From Clostridiales bacterium (GTDB taxonomy: Bacteria > Bacillota > Clostridia > Christensenellales > Aristaeellaceae), in the NCBI GenBank assembly GCA_004556545.1, contig SFGO01000002.1, positions 1-64,000 of the forward strand: a DNA stretch of 64,000 nucleotides. Direction: 5' to 3'. Of the stretch, positions 7,710 to 17,343 are shown one piece after another. Position numbers and translations under genes: made by a program. The notes below the pieces were generated by a model. It saw nothing but the letters and a program-made list of their open reading frames with translations. It was not told the origin of the DNA and made no database searches. The stretch's first letter is position 1. Every line of letters starts with the position of its first letter.

Positions 7710-10700
7710 TTGAAAAAGAAAATGATTTGGGCTGCATTACTGGTTTGTCTGATGATCGGTCTGTTCTGCGGTCGCGCGGCGGCGGAAGATTTTGTTATCA
7801 ACACGAATGGCGTACTGACGAAATACAACGGCAGCGACGCCGTTGTTAGCGTGCCGGACAATGTAACGGCCATCGGCGGCTATGCTTTTGAGGACTGCAC
7901 TGCATTGACGGAAGTGCACCTGCCGGAAGGAATCCTTTCCATGGGAAGTTTGGCCTTCGCCGGCTGTACCGGTCTGAAGGAGATCAACATTCCCAACACT
8001 GTCACCTCGATCGGCGATTACGCTTTTTCCGGGTGTACCAGTCTGACGAAGGTAATCCTGCCCTCCGGATTGACCACAATTTCCAACTGGTGCTTCAACA
8101 ACTGCGCCTCTTTGACGGAGATCAACATTCCCGACGCCGTCACTTCGATCGAAAGCGGCGCTTTCCGCTATTGCAGCGCGCTGAAATCCCTGACTCTCCC
8201 ACAGGGACTTCAAAACCTTGGAAGCAACGCTTTTCTGTACTGCGACCAATTGAGTGAAGTGTATATTCCGGACACGCTTCAAACGACCGGCATCTACATT
8301 AGCAACGTTGCTAAGCTGCGGTGTTCGCAGGGCAGTGCGGCGGCTTATGCGCTTTCCAAAAACGGCAACGATTTCTGCGACAACGATCTTCAAATGTGCT
8401 ATACCTATGCCGACAGAGACGGCCAATTGACCGGCCTGACGCTGAAGAAATATCTGGGCGCGGCTGCAAAAGTTACCCTGCCTGCCGGTTTGACGGTGAT
8501 CAAATCCATGGCTTTTTCCGACTGCACAACCTTGCAGGAAGTCGTTATTCCCGAAACGGTTATTGAAATTGAGCTTGGGGCTTTCCATAGCTGTTCCTCT
8601 CTGGCGAAAATCGTTTTACCAGGTGGACTGACGAAGATCGAAAGCTATGTTTTCTACGGCTGCACAGCCTTACAGGAGGTTACCATTCCTGAAAGTGTTA
8701 CCGAAATTGAGCATGACGCATTCTATGGCTGCACGGGTTTGAAGACGCTGGTTCTCCCCCAAGGGCTAAAAAAGATTGGCAGCAACGCTTTCATCCATTG
8801 CAGTGGTCTGACGTACATTGATATTCCCGATGGCGTAGAGACTGTTGGCAGCTGGATTGCCGATAATTCGCTTCAGCTCCGCTGTTCCATCGGCAGCAGT
8901 GCGGCTCTCGCCCTGTCCAAAGACGGAAATTCCTTCTATGCAGAAAATTTCCAACTGCGCTATACCTTTGACGACACTGGTAGTCAAAACGGTCTGATCC
9001 TGACGCATTACCTTGGCGATGCGACGGAACTCGCCGTGCCGGAGGGCGTGACGGTCATCGGCGACAGCGCTTTCTATGAAAACCAATCACTAACAAAGAT
9101 CATTCTGCCGGAAAGCGTTGTGACGCTGGAAAGTCTTTCCTTTTGTGACTGCAGCGCTCTGATGGAGCTGATTCTCCCCCAGGGGCTAAAAGAAATCGGC
9201 AGTAGCGCGTTCAGTGGTTGCAGCGCTCTGACTTCCGTTGACATTCCGGACGGTGTGGAAACCGTCGGCGGTTACATCGCCAGTAATAACCTGAAGCTCC
9301 GCTGCTCCATGGGCAGCAGCGCGGCTATCGCCATTTCCAAGGCTGAGTGTAACTTCTGCGCAGATGATTTTGCGCTGCGCTACTCCTTCGACAGCACCGG
9401 CGCGATCAACGGACTGATCGCCATGAAATACCTCGGCAAAGCTACGGCCGTCGCGCTGACCCTGCCGGAGGGCGTAACGGAAACCGACCCTTATTTGCTT
9501 TCGTCTTTCTATGCTGATAACGTGATGAGTCTGACCCTGCCGGAGGGCTTCAAGAAGCTGAATCTCCAGAGCTTTATCTGGCGAAAGGCGATCGTATTCC
9601 CGGAAACCATCCAGAGCGTTACCATCGAGGACGAATGGGAAGAAGGCGAGGATATCCCGCTGATCTTCTACTGCTACCACGACACGGTGGCTGAAAGCTA
9701 CGCCCAGAAGCGCGGCATCTCCATCGTTTACTTGGACGGCTTCCAGCCAAAGCAAACGGCCATCGCCATGCGCGAGTATACGGAGCTTACCGTCGGCACC
9801 ACGCTTTCCTTGACCGACATAGCGGCGGCCGTTCCCTCCATGCCGGAGGGCTGCACATTGAACGCCGTCAGCGAGGACCCCAGTGTTCTTCAGGTGAACG
9901 GCGACGGAACCATCAGCGTCATTGGCAAGGGCAACACCACGCTGAAGGTATCCCTCAGCCAGTACCCAGACGTCACGGTCAGTGCGGACTTCTGCTGCTA
10001 CATTCAGCCCACGTCGGCGACGGTGGTGAAAGAGGTCTGGATCCCTGCCAAGGCCAGCCGCGATCTGCGCAAAAAGGATCTGGTGATCCTTCCTGAGGAC
10101 AGCGGTTGTCCTGCCACCTTGGGCATTGAAAACTGGGAATTGGTTGAAACGCCGGAAGACGATTTTACTCTGCTGGCCATAAACCGCGGCGATACTACCT
10201 TATACTTTTACGTTCCCGGCATAGGAGAGCTGACCGCGCAGCTGCACATCACCGCCCGTTTCAGTCAACTTGCTTTCACTCAGGCTGAAACGATCGTGCC
10301 CACCAGCGCGTATGCGGCGCTTTGCGCGCAGGCCGTCACCCCCACTCATACCTATGTCAACGAGTACATGACCTTCGCAAGCAGCGCCCCCGGCGTGGCC
10401 GCGGTGGACGAAAACGGCGTTGTGCATGGCGTTTCCGCCGGCAAAGCGACGATCACCGCCACCACCTACAACGGCCTGACCGCCACCTGCACCGTGACCG
10501 TTCAGGCAGGCCGTGAGCTGAAGCTCCCTGCCGGTTTGAAAAAGATCGATGCGGAAGCCTTCCTGAATGTCTCTGCACAGGTTGTCATCGTGCCTGACGG
10601 CTGCGAAAGCATCGGCGCACGGGCCTTCTCCGGCAGCACAAGCCTGAGCATGATCGAGATCCCCGCCTCTGTTACCTTCATCGCGCCGGACGCCTTCGAC

Positions 10701-10790
10701 GGCTGTACCAACGTGGTCATCCGCACTACGTCCGGCAGCTACGCCAGCCGTTACGCGGCGGAGCATGGGCTCAACTGCGTAACGGAATAA
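7710..10790 (+). CDS. Secreted BspA-like leucine-rich repeat protein with Ig-like domain
   Basis: 1026 residues from a TTG start 10 bases after AAAAGGAGG. A signal peptide ends near GRAAAED. Residues about 40-650 are LRR_5/BspA repeats of the type IxxYAFxxCTxLxxVxLPxGL. A longer module starting LRCSxGSxAAxAxSK recurs three times (near nucleotides 8310, 8870 and 9295). A Big_2-like Ig domain follows (SSAPGVAAVDENGVVHGVSA at about 890), then one more leucine-rich block at the end. I find no LPxTG, SLH or membrane anchor, so it is either released or held non-covalently. A role in adhesion or glycan contact is inference from the family. Confidence 0.85.
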   Translation: MKKKMIWAALLVCLMIGLFCGRAAAEDFVINTNGVLTKYNGSDAVVSVPDNVTAIGGYAFEDCTALTEVHLPEGILSMGSLAFAGCTGLKEINIPNTVTSIGDYAFSGCTSLTKVILPSGLTTISNWCFNNCASLTEINIPDAVTSIESGAFRYCSALKSLTLPQGLQNLGSNAFLYCDQLSEVYIPDTLQTTGIYISNVAKLRCSQGSAAAYALSKNGNDFCDNDLQMCYTYADRDGQLTGLTLKKYLGAAAKVTLPAGLTVIKSMAFSDCTTLQEVVIPETVIEIELGAFHSCSSLAKIVLPGGLTKIESYVFYGCTALQEVTIPESVTEIEHDAFYGCTGLKTLVLPQGLKKIGSNAFIHCSGLTYIDIPDGVETVGSWIADNSLQLRCSIGSSAALALSKDGNSFYAENFQLRYTFDDTGSQNGLILTHYLGDATELAVPEGVTVIGDSAFYENQSLTKIILPESVVTLESLSFCDCSALMELILPQGLKEIGSSAFSGCSALTSVDIPDGVETVGGYIASNNLKLRCSMGSSAAIAISKAECNFCADDFALRYSFDSTGAINGLIAMKYLGKATAVALTLPEGVTETDPYLLSSFYADNVMSLTLPEGFKKLNLQSFIWRKAIVFPETIQSVTIEDEWEEGEDIPLIFYCYHDTVAESYAQKRGISIVYLDGFQPKQTAIAMREYTELTVGTTLSLTDIAAAVPSMPEGCTLNAVSEDPSVLQVNGDGTISVIGKGNTTLKVSLSQYPDVTVSADFCCYIQPTSATVVKEVWIPAKASRDLRKKDLVILPEDSGCPATLGIENWELVETPEDDFTLLAINRGDTTLYFYVPGIGELTAQLHITARFSQLAFTQAETIVPTSAYAALCAQAVTPTHTYVNEYMTFASSAPGVAAVDENGVVHGVSAGKATITATTYNGLTATCTVTVQAGRELKLPAGLKKIDAEAFLNVSAQVVIVPDGCESIGARAFSGSTSLSMIEIPASVTFIAPDAFDGCTNVVIRTTSGSYASRYAAEHGLNCVTE

Positions 10791-10813
10791 TGCCGAAAAA
10801 GAACCGTATTGCG

Positions 10814-10858
10814 CCGCCCGTCACTCCCGGAAGGGGAGTGACGGGCGGTTGGGTTTTG
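10814..10858 (+). terminator. Terminator of the leucine-rich protein gene
   Basis: A perfect 15-bp stem (10814-10828 with 10834-10848) with a 5-base loop, followed by TTGGGTTTTG. Confidence 0.85.
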
Positions 10859-10869
10859 CGGTTTTCCCC

Positions 10870-10899
10870 TTGCCAGCGCCGGGGTTCTCCTGCTATAAT
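10870..10899 (+). promoter_or_regulatory. Promoter of mrfAB
   Basis: TTGCCA (10870-10875), an 18-base spacer and a perfect TATAAT (10894-10899) with the TGn extension. Confidence 0.7.
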
Positions 10900-10909
10900 A
10901 CCACCATAG

Positions 10910-10923
10910 CGCACGTTTGTTCG
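10910..10923. promoter_or_regulatory. Candidate LexA/DinR operator
   Basis: CGCACGTTTGTTCG sits over the predicted transcription start of mrfA. From memory the Bacillus SOS box is CGAACRNRYGTTYC; this matches 11 of 14 positions. The right half GTTC is intact and the left half has GCAC in place of GAAC. It is suggestive because it fronts a DNA-repair operon, but it is unproven. Confidence 0.35.
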
Positions 10924-10958
10924 CTTCTTTATGCTTTGTCGGGAAAGGGGGCCCTCAA

Positions 10959-13244
10959 GTGAATCTGGATCAACTGCTGGGCCAGCTTCGTCAAAATTCT
11001 AAATTTATGAGCTGCGTCACCCATTGGCGCACACTGGCAGCCACCGAGGGAAAATATGCCGATTTTCCCGAAAGCATGGATCCCCGCATTCAGGATGTTC
11101 TTCGCAAGCGCGGCATTTACCGGCTTTATACCCATCAGGCGCAGAGCTTTGAGCTGGCGCAGGAAAAGAAAGATTTCGTCGTCGTTACGCCCACCGCCAG
11201 CGGCAAGACCCTGTGCTATAATCTGCCGGTTTTGAGCGCCATTCTGAAAAATGAAGACGCGCGGGCGCTGTACCTGTTCCCCACCAAGGCGCTCTCCGCC
11301 GATCAGGTCAGCGGCCTGTATGATATGATCCAGGCCCTCGATATGGATATCAAGGCCTACACCTACGACGGCGACACCCAGAACGCCGCCCGGAAATCCA
11401 TCCGGCAGGCGGGCCATATCGTGGTCACCAATCCGGATATGCTTCACGCCAATATTCTGCCCCACCATACCAAGTGGGTGAAGCTGTTTGAAAATCTGCA
11501 ATACATCGTCATTGATGAAATCCACACCTACCGCGGCGTATTCGGCAGTCATCTGGCCAATGTACTTCGGCGGCTGGAACGGCTGTGCGCTTTTTATGGC
11601 AGTCACCCCCAGTACATTCTGTGCAGCGCCACCATCCAGAACCCGGTGGAGCTGGCGCAGGCGCTGACGGGACGGAAAGTGACCGCCGTGACGGAAAACG
11701 GCGCGCCCTCCGGCGAACGGCACTTTATTTTCTATAATCCCCCGGTGGTCAACAAGCAGCTGGGCATCCGCAAGGGATGCCTGAACGAAACCCGGGCTGT
11801 GGCGGAGGAGCTATTGCGCAACGGTATCCCGACGATCGTTTTTGCCAAAAGCCGGGTGCAGGTGGAGGTGCTGACCCGTTATCTGAAGGACTGCGTTCGG
11901 GACGCTTACGGCTTCTCCGGCCGGGTTCGGGGCTATCGTGGCGGCTATCTGCCCGGCGAGCGCCGGGAGATCGAACGCGGTCTTCGGGCGGGCGAAGTAG
12001 ACATGGTCGTTTCCACCAATGCGCTGGAACTGGGCGTGGACATCGGCTCCCTGAGCGCCTGTGTGCTGTGCGGCTATCCCGGCTCCATCGCTTCCACCTG
12101 GCAGCAGGCCGGACGGGCCGGCCGGCGCAAGGACACCGCCGTGACCATTCTGGTCGCTTCCTCCGCGCCGCTGGATCAGTATGTCATCGAGCACCCGGAT
12201 TACTTTTTCCAGACCTCGCCGGAAAACGCGCTGGTTCAGCCCAACAACCTTTACATTCTGCTTTCTCATTTGAAATGCTCTGCCTATGAGCTGCCTTTCA
12301 AGGACGGAGAGCTTTTCGGCGGCCTGCCGGATACGGAAGAATGTCTGGAATATCTGGTGGAGAACAACATCCTGCGCCACCTTGACGGCAAGTACTACTG
12401 GATGGAAGAGGAGCTTCCCTCGGGCGAAATTTCTCTGCGCAGCGCCACGGCGGAAAATTTCGTCATCATCGATATCACCAATCCGGCCCATCACCGGGTC
12501 ATCGGCGAAATGGATCGGTTTACCGTACCCATGCTGCTGCACGAAAACGCCATTTATATGCATGAAGCCCGGCAGTATCAGGTGGAAAAGCTGGACTTCG
12601 ACGCCTGCAAGGCCTTTATCCGCGCGGTAGACGTGGACTATTACACCGACGCGGACATGAACGTGAGCCTGCATATTCTGGACAAGCTGGAAGAAAAGCA
12701 GGCAAAGAGCGGCGTAGACGTTACCCTTGGCGAGCTGCGGGTGAGCACCATTGTCAAGGTGTTCAAAAAAATGAAGCTGGACACCCATGAAAATCTGGGC
12801 TTCGGCGAGGTGCGCCTGCCTCAGAGCGACATGCACACCGTGGGCATGTGGTGGACGATCCCAGACAGTCTGGCGGCCCGCTATTCCAACGACGATCTGC
12901 AGGGAGCGCTGGTGGGCGTAGCCAATCTGCTTTCTATCGTAGCGCCCCTGTATCTGATGTGCTCGCCGCGGGATATCCGCGTGGTGTATCAGGTCAAAGC
13001 GCCCATCACGGATAAGCCCACGATCTTCCTTTATGATTCCTTCCCCGGCGGCGTGGGGCTGAGCGAAAAAGCCTATGCCATGCAGCAGCTTTTGCTGGAA
13101 CAGGCGCTGTCCGTGGTGCTGGAGTGCGGGTGCGCAGACGGCTGCCCGGCCTGCGTAGGCCCTGCGGCGGAGGTGGGGGCTGACGGAAAGCAGAACGCGC
13201 AGTTGATCCTGAAGGAGCTGTTGGCACAATGGCAGGACTTCTGA
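10959..13244 (+). CDS. mrfA: MrfA/YprA-type superfamily 2 helicase
   Basis: A 761-residue ATP-dependent DNA helicase of the YprA/Hrq1 group. In Bacillus subtilis MrfA works with MrfB in a UvrABC-independent repair of mitomycin C lesions. Walker A is TPTASGKT at 77-84, the DExH box is VIDEIH and the C-terminal helicase half carries TNALELGVDIG and QQAGRAGRR. A DUF1998-like end has a four-Cys zinc module (CGCADGCPAC). I chose a GTG start 8 bases after GGGAAAGGGGG; upstream codons in this frame run into the promoter. It overlaps mrfB by 16 bases. Confidence 0.92.
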   Translation: MNLDQLLGQLRQNSKFMSCVTHWRTLAATEGKYADFPESMDPRIQDVLRKRGIYRLYTHQAQSFELAQEKKDFVVVTPTASGKTLCYNLPVLSAILKNEDARALYLFPTKALSADQVSGLYDMIQALDMDIKAYTYDGDTQNAARKSIRQAGHIVVTNPDMLHANILPHHTKWVKLFENLQYIVIDEIHTYRGVFGSHLANVLRRLERLCAFYGSHPQYILCSATIQNPVELAQALTGRKVTAVTENGAPSGERHFIFYNPPVVNKQLGIRKGCLNETRAVAEELLRNGIPTIVFAKSRVQVEVLTRYLKDCVRDAYGFSGRVRGYRGGYLPGERREIERGLRAGEVDMVVSTNALELGVDIGSLSACVLCGYPGSIASTWQQAGRAGRRKDTAVTILVASSAPLDQYVIEHPDYFFQTSPENALVQPNNLYILLSHLKCSAYELPFKDGELFGGLPDTEECLEYLVENNILRHLDGKYYWMEEELPSGEISLRSATAENFVIIDITNPAHHRVIGEMDRFTVPMLLHENAIYMHEARQYQVEKLDFDACKAFIRAVDVDYYTDADMNVSLHILDKLEEKQAKSGVDVTLGELRVSTIVKVFKKMKLDTHENLGFGEVRLPQSDMHTVGMWWTIPDSLAARYSNDDLQGALVGVANLLSIVAPLYLMCSPRDIRVVYQVKAPITDKPTIFLYDSFPGGVGLSEKAYAMQQLLLEQALSVVLECGCADGCPACVGPAAEVGADGKQNAQLILKELLAQWQDF

Positions 13245-14395
13245 ACAAGCTGAGAATGATGGACGCGGCCCCGGCCAAGGCTCCGGCTCCCCAAAACGAG
13301 AAATCGGCGGAAACAGGGCTGTATCGCCGGGAGGCCGTGTTCCCGCTGTCCACCTTCTGCGACCGAAGCTACGCCACGCCGGAAACGCTGCGCACCGTGT
13401 TCGGCTGCGATTTTCCCGCTTCCGTTGTCCCGGAGGACGTGCTCTTTCTGGATACGGAAACCACCGGGCTTTCCGGCGGCGTGGGCACGGTAGCCTTTCA
13501 GGTGGGGCTTGGTTATTTTACCGAGGCCGGGTTTGCGGTAGAGCAGTTTCTCATGCGCGACTACCCGGACGAAGAAGCCATGCTGAACCTGCTGGCCGCC
13601 CGGATGAAACGTTTTTCTGTCCTCTGCACCTTCAACGGGAAAACCTTCGACGTGCCGCTGCTCAAAACGCGCTTTCTCATGAACCGCATCCGGGACGACG
13701 GCATCCCCGCCTGTCATGCGGACGTATTGTTTCCTGCCCGCCGTCTGTGGAAGCTGCGGCTGAAGCAGTGCAATCTTGGTACGCTGGAAACGGCGCTGCT
13801 GGGCGTGGAGCGGGAAGACGACCTTCCCGGCGCACTGGTGCCTCAAACCTACTTTCAATACCTGAAGGATCGGAACTTTACGCCGCTGATCGGCATTCTG
13901 GATCACAACCGGCAGGACATCGTCAGTCTGGCCCAGCTGTTTTATGTGCTGTGCGTTCAGTTCAGCCAGCCGGAAGCCATCCTAGAGCAGGAAGACCTGT
14001 TTTCTCTGGCCCGGGCATTGGAAAAGCAGGGGCAGAAGGAAAAAGCCATGAAGTGCTACCGGCTGTGCGAAGGCGGCTCCTTCCGGGCGCAGGCCACCCG
14101 AGCTATGGCCGTCCATGAAAAGCGGGAGGGCCAGTACCGGGCCGCAGCCAAACTGCTGGAAACCATGCTGGAACGGGGCGACGATCCCGTCTTCGCTTAT
14201 GAAGCGCTGGCCAAGCTCTACGAGCATCAATTTCGGGATCCCGAGCAGGCGCTTCACTACGTCCGTCAGGCGCTTCTTTTATTGGCCGAGCCGCGCCTTC
14301 ACAAAGACGAGGCTGTACAAGAAAAGCAAAATGAGCTACAATATCGTTATGCCCGTCTGCGGCGCAAGCTCCGTCAGGAGTCTGCCATGCCGTGA
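13229..14395 (+). CDS. mrfB: MrfB/YprB-type DEDD exonuclease with TPR tail
   Basis: A 388-residue partner of mrfA. Residues about 70-235 form a DnaQ-like exonuclease: FLDTETTGLSGG supplies the first Asp and Glu, FNGKTFDVPLLK the second Asp and DHNRQDIVSL the last Asp and His-containing helix. The C-terminal part (about 245-380) is helical with TPR-like repeats. In B. subtilis MrfB is the metal-dependent exonuclease of the mitomycin repair pair. The 16-base overlap with mrfA indicates coupled translation. Confidence 0.9.
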   Translation: MAGLLNKLRMMDAAPAKAPAPQNEKSAETGLYRREAVFPLSTFCDRSYATPETLRTVFGCDFPASVVPEDVLFLDTETTGLSGGVGTVAFQVGLGYFTEAGFAVEQFLMRDYPDEEAMLNLLAARMKRFSVLCTFNGKTFDVPLLKTRFLMNRIRDDGIPACHADVLFPARRLWKLRLKQCNLGTLETALLGVEREDDLPGALVPQTYFQYLKDRNFTPLIGILDHNRQDIVSLAQLFYVLCVQFSQPEAILEQEDLFSLARALEKQGQKEKAMKCYRLCEGGSFRAQATRAMAVHEKREGQYRAAAKLLETMLERGDDPVFAYEALAKLYEHQFRDPEQALHYVRQALLLLAEPRLHKDEAVQEKQNELQYRYARLRRKLRQESAMP

Positions 14396-14454
14396 CCCGC
14401 TTTTGAGAAAGGGATAGCTCAGATCAACTGATTTTGGAAGGAGAAACGGATTCC

Positions 14455-15144
14455 ATGGCGCTGAATACCATCTTTAAGGCCCGCAAGGCCATGAAGCTCC
14501 ACAACGAGGGAAATTTTGACGAAGCCCTCAAGCTCTATGAGGAATGCATGAACGAAGGGCTGAAGGATATGAAGACCATCCTGCCCTATTCCGTGCTGCT
14601 ATTGCGCAGCGGCCAGTATCAGAAGGCCCGGGAGCTGTTGGTATCCGTCCAAAAATACCCCATGGCGGATGACCAGAAGCGGCAGCTGTTTGTGAACTAC
14701 GCGGTGGCCGTCTACAAGCTGGGCGACCTGCCTAAGGCGATCGAAGTGCTGGAAGTGCAGAATAAAAAGGCCGAAAGCGGCCTGGTTTACGAAACCCTCG
14801 GCTACCTGCTGGTGGAAGCGGGCGATTTTGACAAGGCGCTGGAATACAACCTCAAGGCGCTGGAATATGACGATGAGGATCCCATCACGCTGGATAATCT
14901 GGGCCAGACCTATTTCCGCCTCAAAGGCGACAAGGAAACGGCCCGCAGCTATTTCGACAAGGCGCTGGCACAGAAACCCGGTCAGCTGGACACGCTGTAT
15001 TTCCTCGCCCAGTACGACATTGAGGCCGGCAATCACAGCGCCGCCCGCGAAAAGCTGGAAACCGTGCGGGACGGCCGGTTCTCTCCGCTGAACTTTGCCA
15101 GCAAGGAAAAAGCAGAGATCCTTCTTCAAACGCTGAAGGATTGA
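14455..15144 (+). CDS. TPR repeat protein
   Basis: A 229-residue soluble protein made mostly of tetratricopeptide repeats (for example NEGNFDEALKLYEECMNEG, then EAGDFDKALEYNLKALEYD). There is no signal peptide. The frame opens 7 codons earlier at a TTG, but the ATG chosen lies 11 bases after GGAAGGAG. It follows mrfB by 59 bases on the same strand and may be cotranscribed. TPR proteins are protein-binding scaffolds; the partner is unknown, and a link to MrfAB repair is only a guess from position. Confidence 0.75.
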   Translation: MALNTIFKARKAMKLHNEGNFDEALKLYEECMNEGLKDMKTILPYSVLLLRSGQYQKARELLVSVQKYPMADDQKRQLFVNYAVAVYKLGDLPKAIEVLEVQNKKAESGLVYETLGYLLVEAGDFDKALEYNLKALEYDDEDPITLDNLGQTYFRLKGDKETARSYFDKALAQKPGQLDTLYFLAQYDIEAGNHSAAREKLETVRDGRFSPLNFASKEKAEILLQTLKD

Positions 15145-15211
15145 GGAAAAAAGCTGAAAGACTGTAAAACCGGCAGTACCCGCAGCTTTCAGAAAACGCT
15201 GTTTATCAGGC

Positions 15212-15270
15212 AAACGGAAGTTCCTGTCTTTTCTCCGTTCGGAGGAAAGTCGGGGCTTCCGTTTATTTTG
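15212..15270 (+). terminator. Possible terminator downstream of the TPR gene
   Basis: A 9-bp outer stem (15212-15220 with 15256-15264) encloses a small CTCCG-TT-CGGAG hairpin and is followed by ATTTTGG. The loop is long, so this is tentative. The rest of 15145-15348 is AT-rich with nothing else I can support. Confidence 0.4.
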
Positions 15271-15348
15271 GATTTCATCCAAGCTTTTTGTTTATATAGC
15301 TTATTCAATGCTTCAAAACGCATCAATGCTTTTTCTCCGTTTTGTACA

Positions 15349-15377
15349 TTGACAGTTTTTTCGGTTCATGATAGGCT
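15349..15377 (+). promoter_or_regulatory. Candidate promoter of the GH31 gene
   Basis: A perfect TTGACA (15349-15354) and a 17-base spacer precede a poor TAGGCT -10 (15372-15377), so activation may be needed. The ribosome site AAAGGAGG is at 15411-15418. Confidence 0.4.
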
Positions 15378-15425
15378 TCCCCTTGACGAATGCAATCGCA
15401 CTTTTTTCACAAAGGAGGATCTTCC

Positions 15426-16943
15426 ATGACCCAAACCTTCCCTATGCTGCCCGGCGAATGCTGGTGGGGCGGATGCGTCAATCAGGGGCACCTGATGCCC
15501 CTGAACGAAAAGAGCCGTGTGCTGATGGATCCCTTCCATGGACGGGAAAACGATCAGTTTGCGCCCCTGTACGTTTCTTCCAAAGGACGCTATCTCTGGA
15601 GCGAGCGGCCCTATACCCTGCGGGCGGAAAACGGCGTCATGACCTGCGAAGGAGCGGGCGAAGCCGTCCTCAGCGAGGGTCACGACAACCTGAAGGGAGC
15701 CTATCTGGCCGCCTGCGCCGCCCATTTTCCCTTCACCGGGACGCTGCCGGATCAGCGTTTCTTCACCCAGCCCCAGTACAACACGTGGATCGAGCTGGGC
15801 ACCGATCAGACCACGGACAATATTCTCCGCTATGCCAGAGGCATTCTGGAGCATGGCCTTCCCGCCGGTATCCTGATGATCGACGAGGGCTGGCAGCAGG
15901 ATTACGGCGTTTTTGAGTTCAATAAGACCAAAATTCCCGATCCCGCCCGGCTGATCTATGACCTCCATCAGATGGGCTTTGCCGTCATGCTCTGGGTCAC
16001 GCCCAACGTGGCCTGTGCGGGCCCTCATTATTATCCGCTGCGGGACAAGGGCTATCTGCTCCGGGATAAGGACGGCAAAATCGCCATCCGGGAATGGTGG
16101 ACGGGCTTCACCGCAGTGCTGGATCTGACGCATCCCGAGGCTTCCCGCTGGTATCACGGAGAGCTGCGCCGCCTGATGGAATGCTATGGCGTGGACGGCT
16201 TCAAGTTTGATGCGGGAGACGTGTATTTCTATCAGGACGACGACCAGTCCCACGTGCCCATGCTGGCCCGGGAGCAAACCGCCGCTTTTAATGAGATCGG
16301 CGCGCAGTATTCCCTCAACGAATTCCGGGCCGCGTGGAAATTCGGCGGTCAGCCCATCGCTGCCCGTCTTCACGACAAGTATCACAGCTGGGATCATTTC
16401 GGCCTGAATACGCTCATCCCCCACACCCTGCTGCAGGGGCTGCTGGGCTATGCCTATTGCTGCCCGGACATGGTGGGCGGCGGCATGATCGGCTGCTTTG
16501 ATAAGGGTCAGAAAATGGACGAGGAGCTCTTCGTCCGCTGGGCGCAGGCCAACGCCTTCATGGGGATGATGCAGATGTCCGTCTCTCCGTGGCGGGTGCT
16601 GACGGAAGAAAACGCCGCGCTGGTGGTGGAAGCGATGAAGCTCCATGCATCGCTGGGCGAAAAGTGCTACGCGCTGGCTCAGCACGCCGCCAAGACCGGC
16701 GAACCCATCACCCGCCATATGGCCTATGCTTTCCCCGGTGAAGGGTTGGAAGGCGTGGATACCCAGTTCATGCTGGGCGACGATCTGCTGGCGGCGCCCG
16801 TTCTGGAACAGGGAGCGAAGGAAAAGAACGTCTTCCTGCCCCGAGGCCGTTGGCAGGACTGGAAGGGTCAGGTATGGGAGGGAGGCCGTGCGGTTACGCT
16901 GCCCGTGACCCTGGCGGATATTCCCCATTTTACCCGGCTGTGA
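15426..16943 (+). CDS. Glycoside hydrolase family 31 enzyme
   Basis: A 505-residue cytoplasmic (no signal peptide) family 31 alpha-glycosidase. The TIM barrel holds LMIDEGWQ, then GFKFDAGD with the likely nucleophile Asp262, and YHSWDHFG with the candidate acid/base Asp323. The length and the KFDAGD/HSWD motifs look closer to the MYORG/alpha-galactosidase-like branch of GH31 than to classical alpha-glucosidases, which I hold only loosely. The ATG follows AGGAGG by 7 bases. It is a single-gene unit with its own promoter and terminator and probably acts on an imported oligosaccharide. Confidence 0.85.
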   Translation: MTQTFPMLPGECWWGGCVNQGHLMPLNEKSRVLMDPFHGRENDQFAPLYVSSKGRYLWSERPYTLRAENGVMTCEGAGEAVLSEGHDNLKGAYLAACAAHFPFTGTLPDQRFFTQPQYNTWIELGTDQTTDNILRYARGILEHGLPAGILMIDEGWQQDYGVFEFNKTKIPDPARLIYDLHQMGFAVMLWVTPNVACAGPHYYPLRDKGYLLRDKDGKIAIREWWTGFTAVLDLTHPEASRWYHGELRRLMECYGVDGFKFDAGDVYFYQDDDQSHVPMLAREQTAAFNEIGAQYSLNEFRAAWKFGGQPIAARLHDKYHSWDHFGLNTLIPHTLLQGLLGYAYCCPDMVGGGMIGCFDKGQKMDEELFVRWAQANAFMGMMQMSVSPWRVLTEENAALVVEAMKLHASLGEKCYALAQHAAKTGEPITRHMAYAFPGEGLEGVDTQFMLGDDLLAAPVLEQGAKEKNVFLPRGRWQDWKGQVWEGGRAVTLPVTLADIPHFTRL

Positions 16944-16961
16944 TGGTTCCGTGAATATGCC

Positions 16962-16997
16962 AAAAACCCGACTGACCGATTGGTCAGCCGGGTTTTT
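16962..16997. terminator. Bidirectional terminator
   Basis: A stem of about 15 bp with one mismatch (AAAAACCCG-A-CTGACC against its complement) and a GATT loop, flanked by A-run and T-run. It lies between the convergent GH31 and SH3 genes. Confidence 0.85.
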
Positions 16998-17031
16998 GCG
17001 GCGAGCTTCCTGCCGGATGCTTTCAGCCGGA

Positions 17032-17343
17032 TTACCGCTTGGTGGTCCGAACCTTCTTGGGCAGCGGTTTCACTTCCCAAAGATACTTGCTCATCACGTA
17101 GCCGAAGCGCTTTCCGTACTTCACGTAAGCCCAGCCATCATCCAGATATTTCCGAACGATGATCTTCGTGCCGTAAGGAATATTGCCGATCTTATTGCCG
17201 GTATTGCTTTTGGGCGTACTCCGCAGATTCAGGGTCTTTCCGTCTTTCGTATACACATAGCGTGTATCCGCCAGCGCGATCAGCGGCAGCAGCGTCGTCG
17301 CAATAATCACGACAATGCACAGGAACGCAAGCGTCTTTTTCAT
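17032..17343 (-). CDS. Small secreted SH3-like (SH3b) protein
   Basis: 103 residues. A signal peptide (MKKTLAFLCIVVIIATT through IALA-D) is followed by one bacterial SH3 domain: LNLRSTPKSN, IPYGTKIIVRKYLDDGWAYVKYGKRFGYV is seen as IPYGTKI, GWAYVKY and GYVMSKYL. Such domains bind peptidoglycan or glycans. The tail is basic (KKVRTTKR). I start it at the ATG 8 bases after AAAGGAGAGG. There is no catalytic domain. Confidence 0.8.
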   Translation of the reverse strand: MKKTLAFLCIVVIIATTLLPLIALADTRYVYTKDGKTLNLRSTPKSNTGNKIGNIPYGTKIIVRKYLDDGWAYVKYGKRFGYVMSKYLWEVKPLPKKVRTTKR

